From Metridium senile (taxonomy: Eukaryota > Cnidaria > Anthozoa > Actiniaria > Metridiidae), in the NCBI GenBank assembly GCA_949775045.1, contig OX459100.1, forward strand, positions 2,379,436 to 2,443,435: a DNA stretch of 64,000 nucleotides, read 5' to 3'. The translations under genes and the position numbers were made by a program. The notes under the pieces are model-generated. The model did no database searches and was not told the origin of the DNA. It saw only the letters and a list, made by a program, of their open reading frames with translations. The first letter of the stretch is position 1, and the number at the start of each line of letters is the position of its first letter. Below are positions 10,175 through 20,050 of this stretch, one piece after another.

Positions 10175-12062
10175 GGTTCCTGAAAGGAATAAGATTGGTC
10201 AATATCTTATATTTTTAGGATTTCTAATTTAATATAACTTCTAAACAACTAAACAACTAAACTGAAAAATAACTTGTTTTTTTAAAAAAAAAAACAAGCT
10301 AATTGAATTAACTAATAGTTGGCTACCTGTGGTAGCTCCAATCATCTTTGTTTTTCTTTGTTTTTGTTTTTTTTTGCTTGTTCCAGGTTCTGATAATTAA
10401 TTCCGGTCAGACAAAAATGGACAAATTGCGCAATAGTACCCAGATAGCCTTTGCGGGCTCATTATAGCCTCGAAACCATGACAAAGCAAATGTCCTTCCA
10501 GGTTAGCTCAGCTGCTCAGTTGCTGTCTCCTTCGCAGCCGTTTTTAGCGTAGAGAACGTTGCGTGACTACACTAAAAAAGGCGAGGAGAGGAGACTGACC
10601 TTGTTGTTGTTTTTGTTTCTGTTATGAATCACGGTGCTGAAGAACACGCGAAGTTCTCGATCGAAGTCAACGTCTGCTAAGTCGCAGTTCCCGCTGAAAA
10701 CGATCGCTCTGTTTTTTGAGCTGATGTTTGCCAAGGTATTCGCTATCACTACGTTCTGTTCTATCACGACGTTCTGTTATTTTACAGAAAAGAACGTTTT
10801 CGTATAAGAGCTTTAATAGATTGGCGATAGTAACTGGCGATTGACGAGCTCTTCTTCCACGGAACAACTTACATACCAGCAAAATTTAAATTCGCTACAC
10901 CCTATTATTTAGAAGTTCAAGTAAGCGATCTGCAGTATATGTAAATTAAAGTAATATTTATTCAGTTTACAACATGTCAGAGAACGTGACATGTTTAAAA
11001 CCTCGAACCCGATCGATAAACAAATAAACGCTCAAATCGGCCTCTCTGAAAACTACTCCCAAAGACCAAATCGCCTCAAATATAACACCAACTGCTTCAG
11101 TTACTATCTATCTTTCTTTTTCTGGCGTTCATTTTGGAAGAACTACTTAATTACACTGTTTTTGAGACACTCTTTGAACATGTTGCATAAATCGACCGAA
11201 GATCGATTGATCCCGGTAAAGGGATGAAAAGTCAAACCAGTGGATGAAGGGACAACGGACTCCCGGACAGAACGGACCATTGGGAAAAGGAGAACGGACA
11301 CAAAAATAATATTAAATACAAATAGAACAACAACAATTAATACGTTTTTAATGTTTTCAAATCGTCACAAGCAAATCCAAGAAAATAATTAGCACATGAA
11401 TTAGTAAATAAAACAACAAAACGTAATATTAATCTTACATGAAGTTCTAAAATATAGAAAGAAATATTTATATAAGAATGTACACATTACATTCTGGTAT
11501 CATAACATCAATTGTTAATCTACTAAAGTGGCCCACCAACAAAGTAATTAAACGTGAGACTTTGCAAGATAAGTTGTTTTGCCTGTTTTTTTCTCTAATA
11601 TGAATTTCTGGCAATTTGGCTGATTCTTTTAAAACATTTTTTGCTGCTGTCTGTTATAATAAATAGTGTACTGGGTGGTGGTCGCTCATCATAGCTACAC
11701 CAAATACTATGAACATATACCCGCTTGCCAGGTACGGATCCAGGGGGGGATGATTTGGGTAACAAGTCACCCCCCTTCCCTTTCGAAAAAAATAATAATA
11801 ATAGAAAATTAAATAAAACTGAGACTAAAAAAAGATACAAAATTCACCCTCCTTTATAATAAAACACATTCAAAGTGCCTTGTGCATGCTGCTATAGTTA
11901 TATATATAAAAAATGTCACTTAAATACAGGTAGCCTAGTTCACCTGGCTAACAGAATCTAGTTTGGTATGTAGGTAAGATGATTGGAAAGATGTTTTGTT
12001 AGTCGGTAATAGGTTAGCGGGTCAGTAGGGAGTTTCTGATTTGTTTACTTGGTTGATTCAGG
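10175..12062. other. Shared upstream region of the two glycosyltransferases (left half)
   Basis: No gene recognised. 11715-11775 holds a fragment of the GGATCC-plus-poly-G repeat type seen at 17577-17759 ('acggatccagggggg...tcacccccc'). GC content is higher around 10400-10880, which could be promoter sequence for paralogue A; no core element can be assigned. Confidence 0.45.
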
Positions 12063-12295
12063 TTGTGTTGGTTTTCAGTTTGTTTGGTCAGTTTGTTGGT
12101 TGGTTGGTCAGTTTGTTGGTTGATTGGTTGGTTAGTTTGTATATTGGTTGGTCAGTTTGTTAGCTGGTTGGTTTGTTGGTTAGTTTTTTTTATTGTTGGT
12201 CAGTTTGTATATTGGTTGGTTGGTTGGTTGGCTTGTATGTTGGTTGGTTGGTTAATTTGTTGGTTGGTCAGTTAGTTTTTTGGTTGGTTGGCTGA
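12063..12295 (+). repeat. GGTT/GTTTGTTGGTTGG minisatellite
   Basis: About 230 bases of imperfect 'ggttggtcagtttgttggtt' units. The long open frame across it (Trp/Leu/Val-rich) is a by-product of the repeat and not a gene. Confidence 0.85.
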
Positions 12296-12299
12296 CTGA

Positions 12300-13478
12300 G
12301 GCTCGGGATATTTAAGAAACTTTATGCAAATTAATGCAAATTTTATAATTTTTTTGTCGTTTTCTAAAGAAATGTATTGGCTCTGAAAATTGTTCTGCAA
12401 TCTGGCACCTCATTGTTGGGTGTTACGCCAGTTTGTTGGTTGCTTGCTCAGTATTAAAAATTTGTGTAGATTCAGGGACCGGTGATTTGGGTGGCTTGTC
12501 AACCTCCTTTTGAACAGCTAAGTCTTTAACGATAACGATTGTTATTATTTCGGTGACAGTAACATCCTCTCATCTTCCTTGGATCTGTGCCTGTATTCTT
12601 AGTTTATCCACCATTTTCTTCTCCTTCCCACCTAAGATAACCTTTGCTAGTCTTTTAAAAACACATAACGTTTTGTAGCAGCTCATGGAGGAAAGGTCTA
12701 GCGCTGCCGAGTACGATTACGGGGCTGCGGTTTCGATCAGAGTTGACCTTTAGGTTCTAGCACGTTGTTGAATATACGATACAAACGCGAATACGACTAC
12801 TTTCGGAAAATAGAATACGAACATCATACGATTAAATTTAAATAAAAAAGCAAATTACTTTTCAATACAGATTTGGTAGAAGATTCTTCGGATTTTGTTT
12901 ACTTCCCGAAAAAATATAATTAAAAAATTAGGTCAAATTCCCCAACATGAAAACATCACCGTGATTGTTGTGATTATAGTTGCCCTCCCAATCCAGATGT
13001 TTGTAATGTTTTTGTCTTTTACGTGTGATAATTTGGCGTTTTAATAAAACAAAACACCTTATTGTTGAACATTACCTTATATCGTATCAGTCATTCAAAT
13101 CTATTGATAAGCGTTCTGCATCCCAGAATTTCGACGTGAATAAACAAAATTTGCGAAACAATCAATCTACAACGAAGTGATAATTGCACTTATTGTATCT
13201 ATTTGGGTTATCAATTAATACATAACTCTTTGTACAAGCTACAAGCATGTAAACTCACCCTGGCTGCTCTCGTTGATCCAAGCTGTAATCAAGCATGCAT
13301 CCAAGTTCAGAAATATGATACGGTTGGCTATTTTTCCACAATATCAGGCTCAGAGTTGAAGTACTGATTGATGAACTGACTCCGTTATGAATCAAGTCAC
13401 ACTGGAGATATCGATGCCATACTGAGATCTCAAAGCGCATGAGCACTGGAAACACGAACTTCGACAAGACACACAAGG
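12300..13478. other. Upstream region of glycosyltransferase B
   Basis: Nothing recognisable as a gene or transposon. The last 200 bases run straight into the first coding exon at 13479 and presumably contain its promoter and 5' UTR. Confidence 0.4.
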
Positions 13479-16400
13479 ATGGTTTCAAAGTTCAGACTTA
13501 AGCTTTTAGTGCTCATCTTATTTGCCATTGTGTGTCTTTGGTTTTACAGATTACTGATATGGGAAAAAAGTAAGTCAACATTCATGATTTTTTCATCGCA
13601 AGCTTTTAAGAATAGGCTGTCAAAGTTCATATAAATATTTACGAAACCACTAATGGGGTTTTCTGCATCGTGCACTTATTATATAAACAAAACAAATCGC
13701 GAGCAAAATGCACGAAAGCGTTTCACTTCGAGCCATATTCGCGAAGATTGCGAACAATGTTTTGGCACAGTTGATCTTACAATCGGCGCCTTATGGAAGT
13801 CTTGCGCGGACAGCGTGTTCCAAGCAGGACGTCTTTCGCCTCGTTTGATTAATAGAAGTATAACCACATTCTAATATTCAATGTATATAACTGATAAGAT
13901 ACAATAAAGAAACAATAATTCTGAAAAGTTTAACACCTATTAGAAACCATTCATATTTTTCTCAATGTTATTTTATTATTTTAATGGTATTATTGAAATA
14001 TTATCCGATGATAGGAATTGAAACTGATTATTTTTTGAATAAACACATGATGGCGTGACTGAACCAAGTGTGCATGACAACCATTACGCCACGCATGATT
14101 TGCTATGACATGTTTTACAGTGCTTTGTCTCCTTATCAGCCAATCAAATTATAAACTACGCCGGAACTTGACGGATCGTCGATGTCTGGCCCCGGTTAAA
14201 TTTAATAGCAGCACTGTAAAAACAATTTCCCATTCTATTTCTAATCAAAACGAGAAACTAAGAAATCCGTGAACTCTTAAAAGTACTTCTTGAATATATG
14301 TTTATATTTACGTACCTGAAAAATGTTTTAACAATAGTTATTTATATATCAATGTATTATATATCAATGTATCATCTTGCAAATTCAACTGGACTCGAAA
14401 TATTGAAATTGTTAATAATTTAAGAATAAAGCAATTTAATATAAATACACAAGTGATTATAGAAAATAGCACTGCCGGTGATTGATCGAGAAATTCACAC
14501 TAGAACTGAAACAGACGTTCTTTTGCTCCTCTAGATCTTTTCCCCGCGCAAGAGGAGCGAAGGGACATCTGTTTTCTCAGGCTAACCTACAGCGTTTCGC
14601 GCGTCTTTAGAACAGAAATGGACAGTTTTTCTTCAAAAAACGTTCTTCAAAAGTTATTAATACTTTTTGAAATAATAAATTTTACATTTATACTAAAAAA
14701 ATATCCACCTCAGGCTCAGTGAATATACTAATAACACTGACTGCGTCTCGGTATTTATTCACCTATATTTACTTCGCTTTTGGTTAAATATTTTCGTTAG
14801 CCTGCCTATAGGCTTTCAGGGGATGGGAGAGGAGGGAAGAAGGAAGAAGGAAGGAAGAGATCGTATCCTGGGTACCAGAGGAATTCTCCTCATTCCCTTT
14901 CGGACCATTGGTACTCAGGGTACACAAAACGAGAGCGAAAACACCGAGAGATATAGTCATATAGCTACTGTGTAGTTCTTATTTAGTGACTTCTCGATCA
15001 AAGTCACTATATAAAGTAAAGAAAAGTAAAGCTGGAATGAGATATTGTTTCGTAATGTTGTGTGTGTGTGTGGGGGGGGGGGGGGGGGGAGGGGGGGGTA
15101 TATATGAGTAAATAGTCACTAAATAAGTATTATCAATTAGTAACTATTTCGTTTTTCCAGTAAATGTTTGTAGGTTGTGTTGATATTCATTTTACATGTA
15201 AAAAGGTTGGTGAAACGTTTCTTTTTAAAATGGGAAAAAAATAAAATAAATTACAGTGCGAATCGAAAAACCGCGTGGGCTCCCAGAAATCGTTTATTGT
15301 TCGTTGAACAACTCACAAAGAACTCTAACTACAAAAGGTTTATCATACTACACATCAGTCAAACTTCTTGCGGTGATATAGTTGTTTCTGAGTTGTTTAA
15401 CAAACAATAAACGATTTCTAAAATATTTCTTGATGCCCACGGTTTTTTGATTCGCACTGTAATTACGGTATTTTTTTCAAAATAGAAAAAAATAGTTAAT
15501 ACTCCATGGGCGTAGCCTATTGTGTCATAAACCAAGTGATAACTATATGGGTTAGTACTTCATCCTCTTTAAATAAAGTTTATTGTATTGTATTGTACTA
15601 AGCTGTGTCAGCATTTGATTGTTTTACTTTTTAATAATCTTTTATATCGTTGCAGAAAACAGTTGGATTTTCACGGACAAAACAAAAACGAATCCGTTCT
15701 CCTCATAATAATTATGAAAAAACTTATTACTCCATGGGCGTAACCTATCCTGTGAACTACGTCGGTATTTGATTGTGTTACTTTTTAATAATCTTTTATA
15801 TCGTTGCAGAAAACAGTTGGATTTTCACGGGCACAACAAAAACGAATCCGTTCTCCTTGCAAAACAAGAAAAAACAGTTCAAGAACGATTTACAGAATCA
15901 ATGCGGTATTGAATGGCAGGGAAAATACATCAGAAAACACCATGAAGCTATCGCCAACCCTAGCAGCAACGATAAGTATCTTGTATACCTATGTGGAGGC
16001 AAAGACTATGGCTGTGGCGGGTATGGCAATCGTCTCAACGCCATAGCATCGCTACTGTTGCTTGCAGTATTAACAAACAGAGTATTTTTAATTGACTGGA
16101 CTGGAACTGGAATCTCGCTCCAGGACTATTTTACTCCTAATAAAATAAACTGGAATATTACGGCCAAAAACGGCCGACGGAATTACTGGGGCGTACATCG
16201 TGGGAAGAATACACTCGCGGCGCGAAGACCGTTTGAAAGACTTCGTGACTTCAAGCAGTTTATAGTTGACACTGACTTTGACGTGTACTTAGATAAAAAA
16301 GTCGAGGTAGTCACAACCATGTGGTATTTTGCAGGATATCTTAAAAATAATATGTATCATAAAAGGAAACTAGCAGAACTGCAACTTGGAAATCGACGTT

Positions 16401-16936
16401 TTTCATGGATTGGTTGTGCGGTCGACTTCTTGTTCACAAAAACCAAATATTTAGAGGATCGATTCCAGCACGCGCGGAAATCCCTCGGGATGGGATTAGG
16501 GGAACCTTTTATTGGGGTTCATATACGGATAGGCGATAAAGCATTTGGTAAAGTAACAAAGAAAAGTGGAACACGAACAAAGGACTACATGAAGTTAATT
16601 AATTGCTCATTTTCTTTTAAAAAAGTGATTATTTCACAAAATCCGCGTCTTCCAGTTCGGATATTTCTTGCCACTGATGACGTCATCCTAAAGCGTAGTT
16701 TACAGGAACGATTTCGTGATATACAAACAGTGAATATCATAGTCGAACATATAAACAAACCGTCAAAGGAGGGCATGATGGGAACGCTACTAGATCACCT
16801 CCTACTGGCTGAATGCGATTTTCTCGTGCTTTCGTCCAGTACTTTTGGAAAGACAGCCGCTGGAATGACTCTGCATTCCGCCAAATCGTACGTTTTTGGG
16901 GAACGATGTGCTAAAATATACCGTTCCAGAGGCTAG
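13479..16936 (+). CDS. Fucosyltransferase-like type II membrane glycosyltransferase, paralogue B
   Basis: Exons 13479-13569 and 15810-16936, phase 1 junction (A|AA), 405 residues. Exon 1 (start AAGGATGG) encodes MVSKFRLK plus a hydrophobic anchor of about 17 residues. Exon 2 carries CGGYGNR (99-105), LLLLAVLTNR, HIRIGD (268-273) and SSSTFG (372-377), the same superfamily signature as paralogue A. The exon structure is identical too: one short anchor exon, one phase-1 intron, one large catalytic exon. The shared architecture and opposite orientation indicate an inverted duplication of one gene. Donor specificity (GDP-fucose) is inferred from the HxRxGD block. The intron acceptor is duplicated: a decoy at 15655 leads to a stop after 15 codons. 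Confidence 0.8.
13570..15250 (+). other. Intron of paralogue B, first part
   Basis: AT-rich intron. A poly-G run of about 27 (15072-15099) follows a GT repeat. 14816-14880 is purine-rich. No coding exon found; a Cys-containing open frame near 13653-13874 has no splice-compatible ends or family similarity. Confidence 0.5.
15251..15462. mobile_element. 'TTACAGTGCGAA' hairpin MITE, copy 1
   Basis: Termini TTACAGTGCGAATCGAAAAA and its inverse. The body pairs 'cgtttattgttcgttgaaca' with 'tgtttaacaaacaataaacg', and a central segment is also inverted. Copies at 46939-47147 and 48656-48875 share ends and interior, so this is one family of about 210 bp. Confidence 0.9.
15494..15860 (+). repeat. Tandem duplication carrying a splice acceptor and the start of exon 2
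   Basis: 'actccatgggcgta' at 15501 and 15731, 'tttgattgt-ttactttttaat' and the acceptor TCGTTGCAG with the first 45 exon bases are present twice (exon starts 15656 and 15810, offset 154). The first copy breaks off inside the coding part ('ttctcctcataa') and brings an in-frame stop, so only the second acceptor is productive. Confidence 0.9.
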
Positions 16937-17002
16937 TTAATTAAAAGATAAATATTAATGATTTTCTTTGGAATCCTTTTTCCACTACTTGACCAATCTC
17001 TA

Positions 17003-17221
17003 ACCTCTTCACAGTTCCCTGCGCCATCTTGAAAGGTAGCCGGGCCTTTGCATCGAAGCGAGACGAACGTTGAGTTCGCAATGATAGATACAATCATTGC
17101 AATAATTGTCCCGCGAGTTGTTTAAAGGTATCTATCATTGCAAGCTCAACGGTCGTCTCGCTTCGATGCATAGGTACGGCTACCTTTCAAGATGGCGCAG
17201 GGAACTGTGAAGGGGACTATT
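17003..17221. mobile_element. 'CAGTTCCCTGCGCCATCTT' hairpin MITE, copy 1
   Basis: Inverted arms of about 90 bases ('cacagttccctgcgccatct', 'gaaaggtagccgggcctttg', 'aagcgagacgaacgttgag'). Two further copies lie at 21379-21570 and 32975-33186. The copy sits 70 bases after the stop codon of glycosyltransferase B, probably in or just beyond its 3' UTR. Confidence 0.9.
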
Positions 17222-17257
17222 ATATCACAAAGCCTGGGTTTCTATACGGGGTACGAG

Positions 17258-17452
17258 ATAGACCTAATCGGCTAACGCGTTGCTATGTACGTTTCGATCC
17301 AATTCAAAACCTCTAAGAATAAAAACTTTCATTCCAAACACTTTCCACGTGACATTGAAATACATAAGACAAATAATCATATTCCCATAAGATTTGAATT
17401 GGGTCAAAAACGTACCTGTCAATTAACGCGTTAGCTGATTTTATCTATTGCT
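17258..17452. mobile_element. Hairpin MITE with 'GCTAACGCGTT' arms
   Basis: 'cggctaacgcgtt..tacgtttcgatccaattcaaa' is inverted as 'tttgaattgggtcaaaaacgta..aacgcgttagctga'. Single copy in this window. Confidence 0.7.
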
Positions 17453-17535
17453 ACATGACGATAACCAACACTCCAGTTTCACATTATCTAGGATTACCGC
17501 TGTATTACTTGACAAAAGGCGCATTTGCACAGGCT

Positions 17536-17882
17536 AAAGCCTGGTTCACACTGCGTCATAATCGTTATCATTACAGGGGCGGACGGAGGGGGGGGGGGGG
17601 GTGAACTGGGTGACTATTCACCCCCCTTTTTTGGAGTAAAGTCCCGTTTTAGCAAAGAAAACCAGGCACATTACGATCTTTGCGCTCTTGTGTCTGCCGT
17701 TATCCGCCAAAAGGATATCAAAGTTCACCCCCCTTGTCAAATTTCTGGATCCGCCCCTGCATTAGCAAAACAAAAGGAATTAGAAAAGGAAACACTTTGG
17801 TCTTTGTTTTCTAATTCCCCAGAGGATAATAAATCTTTTGTTTTCTTGCTTATGATTATGACGCTCGTGTGAACCAGGCTTA
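17536..17882. mobile_element. Nested elements: GCCTGGTTCACAC outside, GGGGCGGA/poly-G inside
   Basis: The outer arms 'aagcctggttcacactgcgt' and 'acgctcgtgtgaaccaggctta' are of the family at 5354-5523. The inner element 17577-17759 has ends GGGGCGGA and TCCGCCCC, with a poly-G run on the left and 'tcacccccc' segments. A third short inverted pair ('gaaaacaaaga', 'aaagcaaacaaag'-like) adds to the fold. Confidence 0.7.
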
Positions 17883-17960
17883 AGCCTTGATTTGTTGTAA
17901 AAATATTCACAAATTCCAAGCAAAGCTAGAAAAAGACTTGACACTAGAAAACACATAGTA

Positions 17961-18650
17961 TGTACACCTATTTCAATAAAGGTTGTCGCAATTAAAGCTA
18001 CAGTCAACACTCTGATGCCTGCAAAGGATGTTGGTATTTCTTCTCTTTTATAGATTTATTCATAGAATATTTTGTTTGTATGTGCATGTTTGTGATATAT
18101 GGCCATATGAACAAGTAACAATTTGTTGCGGTGGTAGATTATGAAACAAATATTTCTTAAAAAGAGTTCAATAAATCACAAATGACATCCAAGTTACCGA
18201 CATCCTTTGCAGGCTTCAGAGTGTCAACTGTAGCTTTGGTTCACATACAGTTATTTCAATAAACATTGACAAAGGTTTTGTTGATTGCTGCAAACCAAAC
18301 CCGAAATGAACTACGGGTGATAAAAATTCAAGCAGAGAAAGTTCACAACAATAGACCCTTTAAACAATTCCCGAAGTGTTGTGTTTTCCGCACTCAATGT
18401 CAAATTTATTCTTTTGAAATTTGTATAATATGAAAGGAATTGAAAAGAATAAATTTGACGTCAAGCGCGGAAAACACAACACTTCGGGACTTATTAAAAG
18501 GGTCTATATGGGATTTTTCCAAACCTTGTCTGCAGGGTTTTCCAGCATATTTTATTATGTGCTGATATTATTTACATATGAATATAACATATTTCAAGCT
18601 TGGTAAGCAGCATGCCACAAAACCTTCACCAACCGTTTTTGAAACAGCTG
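17961..18650. mobile_element. Cluster of three overlapping/nested MITEs
   Basis: 17961-18245: ACACCTA-type left end and a body pairing 'gcctgcaaaggatgt' with 'acatcctttgcaggc', closely matching the copy at 24580-24895 but lacking its right terminus. 18246-18650: ACAG(C/T)TATTT-ended element matching 61099-61367 in inverse orientation. 18355-18507: a hairpin ('cgaagtgttgtgttttccgc') inserted in the latter. Confidence 0.7.
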
Positions 18651-18700
18651 TGATATGGATATACAGATACACTACAATATATATATTATTTCCATTAAAG

Positions 18701-18846
18701 ATAGTAGAGTGATTTGTCCGTGAAAGGAAAACGACTATTTAGCTCGTACTTGTTGGCAAAGAACAAAAGAAAACAATAGATTCAGAGTGTAGTAACAACT
18801 ACTAGTTTGCCAATTCTTTCACGGTCATATGAAAATCACTCTACCA
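18701..18846. mobile_element. Hairpin MITE with 'TAGAGTGATTT' ends
   Basis: 'tagtagagtgatttgtccgtgaaag' is inverted as 'ctttcacggtcatatgaaaatcactctacca'. It is about 145 bases long with no coding potential. Confidence 0.65.
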
Positions 18847-18896
18847 TATACTACCAATAGCTGTTGCCTACTTTCTTTTATTTAATAATTTGTGCC

Positions 18897-19368
18897 AATA
18901 GACCTTTTCAGTTCCGTTCAGTGCTCACTAATAATAGTTCCAAGTCAAGGTTCGAGTTGCTGTGCATGATAAACTAGACGCTCTAGGAGCGTGAAGTCGG
19001 GCTAGTCATAAAATCAACACAGGAGGCTAAACAATTCTACTTTGGGTTTCCTGTGTTCGTTCGCAAAGCATCATGGGGGACTATAAGCGACATGACAGAT
19101 AGATTGGCTAAAAGGTAAACCTAGACGCACTTAAGTGCGTTTACTCAGGCTACATCATAGAGTAGTAATTGATAGGTGGTTTACCTGTGGAATTACGTCA
19201 TGTGTAATCTTGACACAATGATAGACCCATAGATAGAAAAGTAAAACCTAGACTCAGGCTCTGCGGGGTAGCCTGAGTAATTATAGTTTTGCAATGTGTG
19301 GTAACTCGAACCTCGACTTGGAAATATCATTCGTCATCACTGAACAGAACCATGAAAAGGACTATTGT
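18897..19368. mobile_element. 'AGTTCCGTTCAGTG' MITE, copy 2, interrupted by another insertion
   Basis: The left half (18897-18970) and right half (19279-19368) align with the intact copy at 5113-5280. The 308 bases between, starting 'aaactagacgctctaggagc' and ending 'cggggtagcctgagta', are absent from that copy and so were inserted later. A related 'aaactagacgctct' start occurs at 31795. Confidence 0.8.
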
Positions 19369-19432
19369 TCTAGTTTTCTCAAAAGCGATTTAAAATCTGA
19401 AAAACAAAGCAAATTTGTAAAGCATTCTTATA

Positions 19433-19668
19433 CTACTAGTAGACTGCAAAACTAGAGTTCTTGTGTAGTTTTTGGGAAAATAGAGCTTTTTTTTCCCCTG
19501 TGTTATCTATGTACTCACAAGAAACATGGGGCCTAGACAAAAACTGAAAGGTGGGCTTCCTTTTTGTTTGGTTCCATTTCTCGCTCATTACAACACAGGA
19601 ACCCCAAAACCCGAATTTTCCCCAAAAACTCCACAAGAACACCTGTTTTGCAGGCTACTGGTAGTAAA
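19433..19668. mobile_element. MITE with 'TAGNCTGCAAAAC' ends
   Basis: 'tagactgcaaaactagagttcttgtg..gtttttggggaaaat' is inverted as 'attttccccaaaaactccacaagaac..gttttgcaggcta'. A small separate palindrome follows at 19702-19730 (AAAACAGTGCTAAGCACTGTTTT). Confidence 0.7.
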
Positions 19669-20050
19669 ATGGTGTCATTGTCCTAATGACAATCCTATGT
19701 TAGTAAAACAGTGCTAAGCACTGTTTTATTATAAGCTTGTTTTCAGTAAAATGGGTAGGTATTGTGCCGTAAATTCATTTTGTCATCACAGATACATACC
19801 AATCAATATCAAAGACTCGCAAATCTTTTCGACCATGCAATCATTGTTTATCATTATGTGTATGTCTACTGAAAACAAGTGGATCTTTTCTACAATACTA
19901 ATGTTTTAAGGGAATATAAAACCATTATCTAATAATAGTAATAATAATTTATTAAGAAAAAACCTCCAAGATGTGACTATGTCACAGAAATAACAACAAG
20001 CTTCATTTGACTAAATAAAAAACATGATCAGGCACTTTATCTTGTATGTT

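Noticed and set aside
12063..12275. Hydrophobic Trp/Val/Leu open frame resembling a membrane protein.
   Set aside because: It is translation of the GGTT minisatellite.
13653..13874. Open frame with several cysteines in the intron of glycosyltransferase B.
   Set aside because: No family resemblance, no phase-compatible splice sites; exon 13479-13569 joins perfectly to 15810 without it.
18421..18606. Hydrophobic frame (…FSSIFYYVLILF…) as a possible missing junctophilin anchor.
   Set aside because: It is on the plus strand, whereas the junctophilin is on the minus strand, and it lies in a MITE that recurs at 61099-61367.
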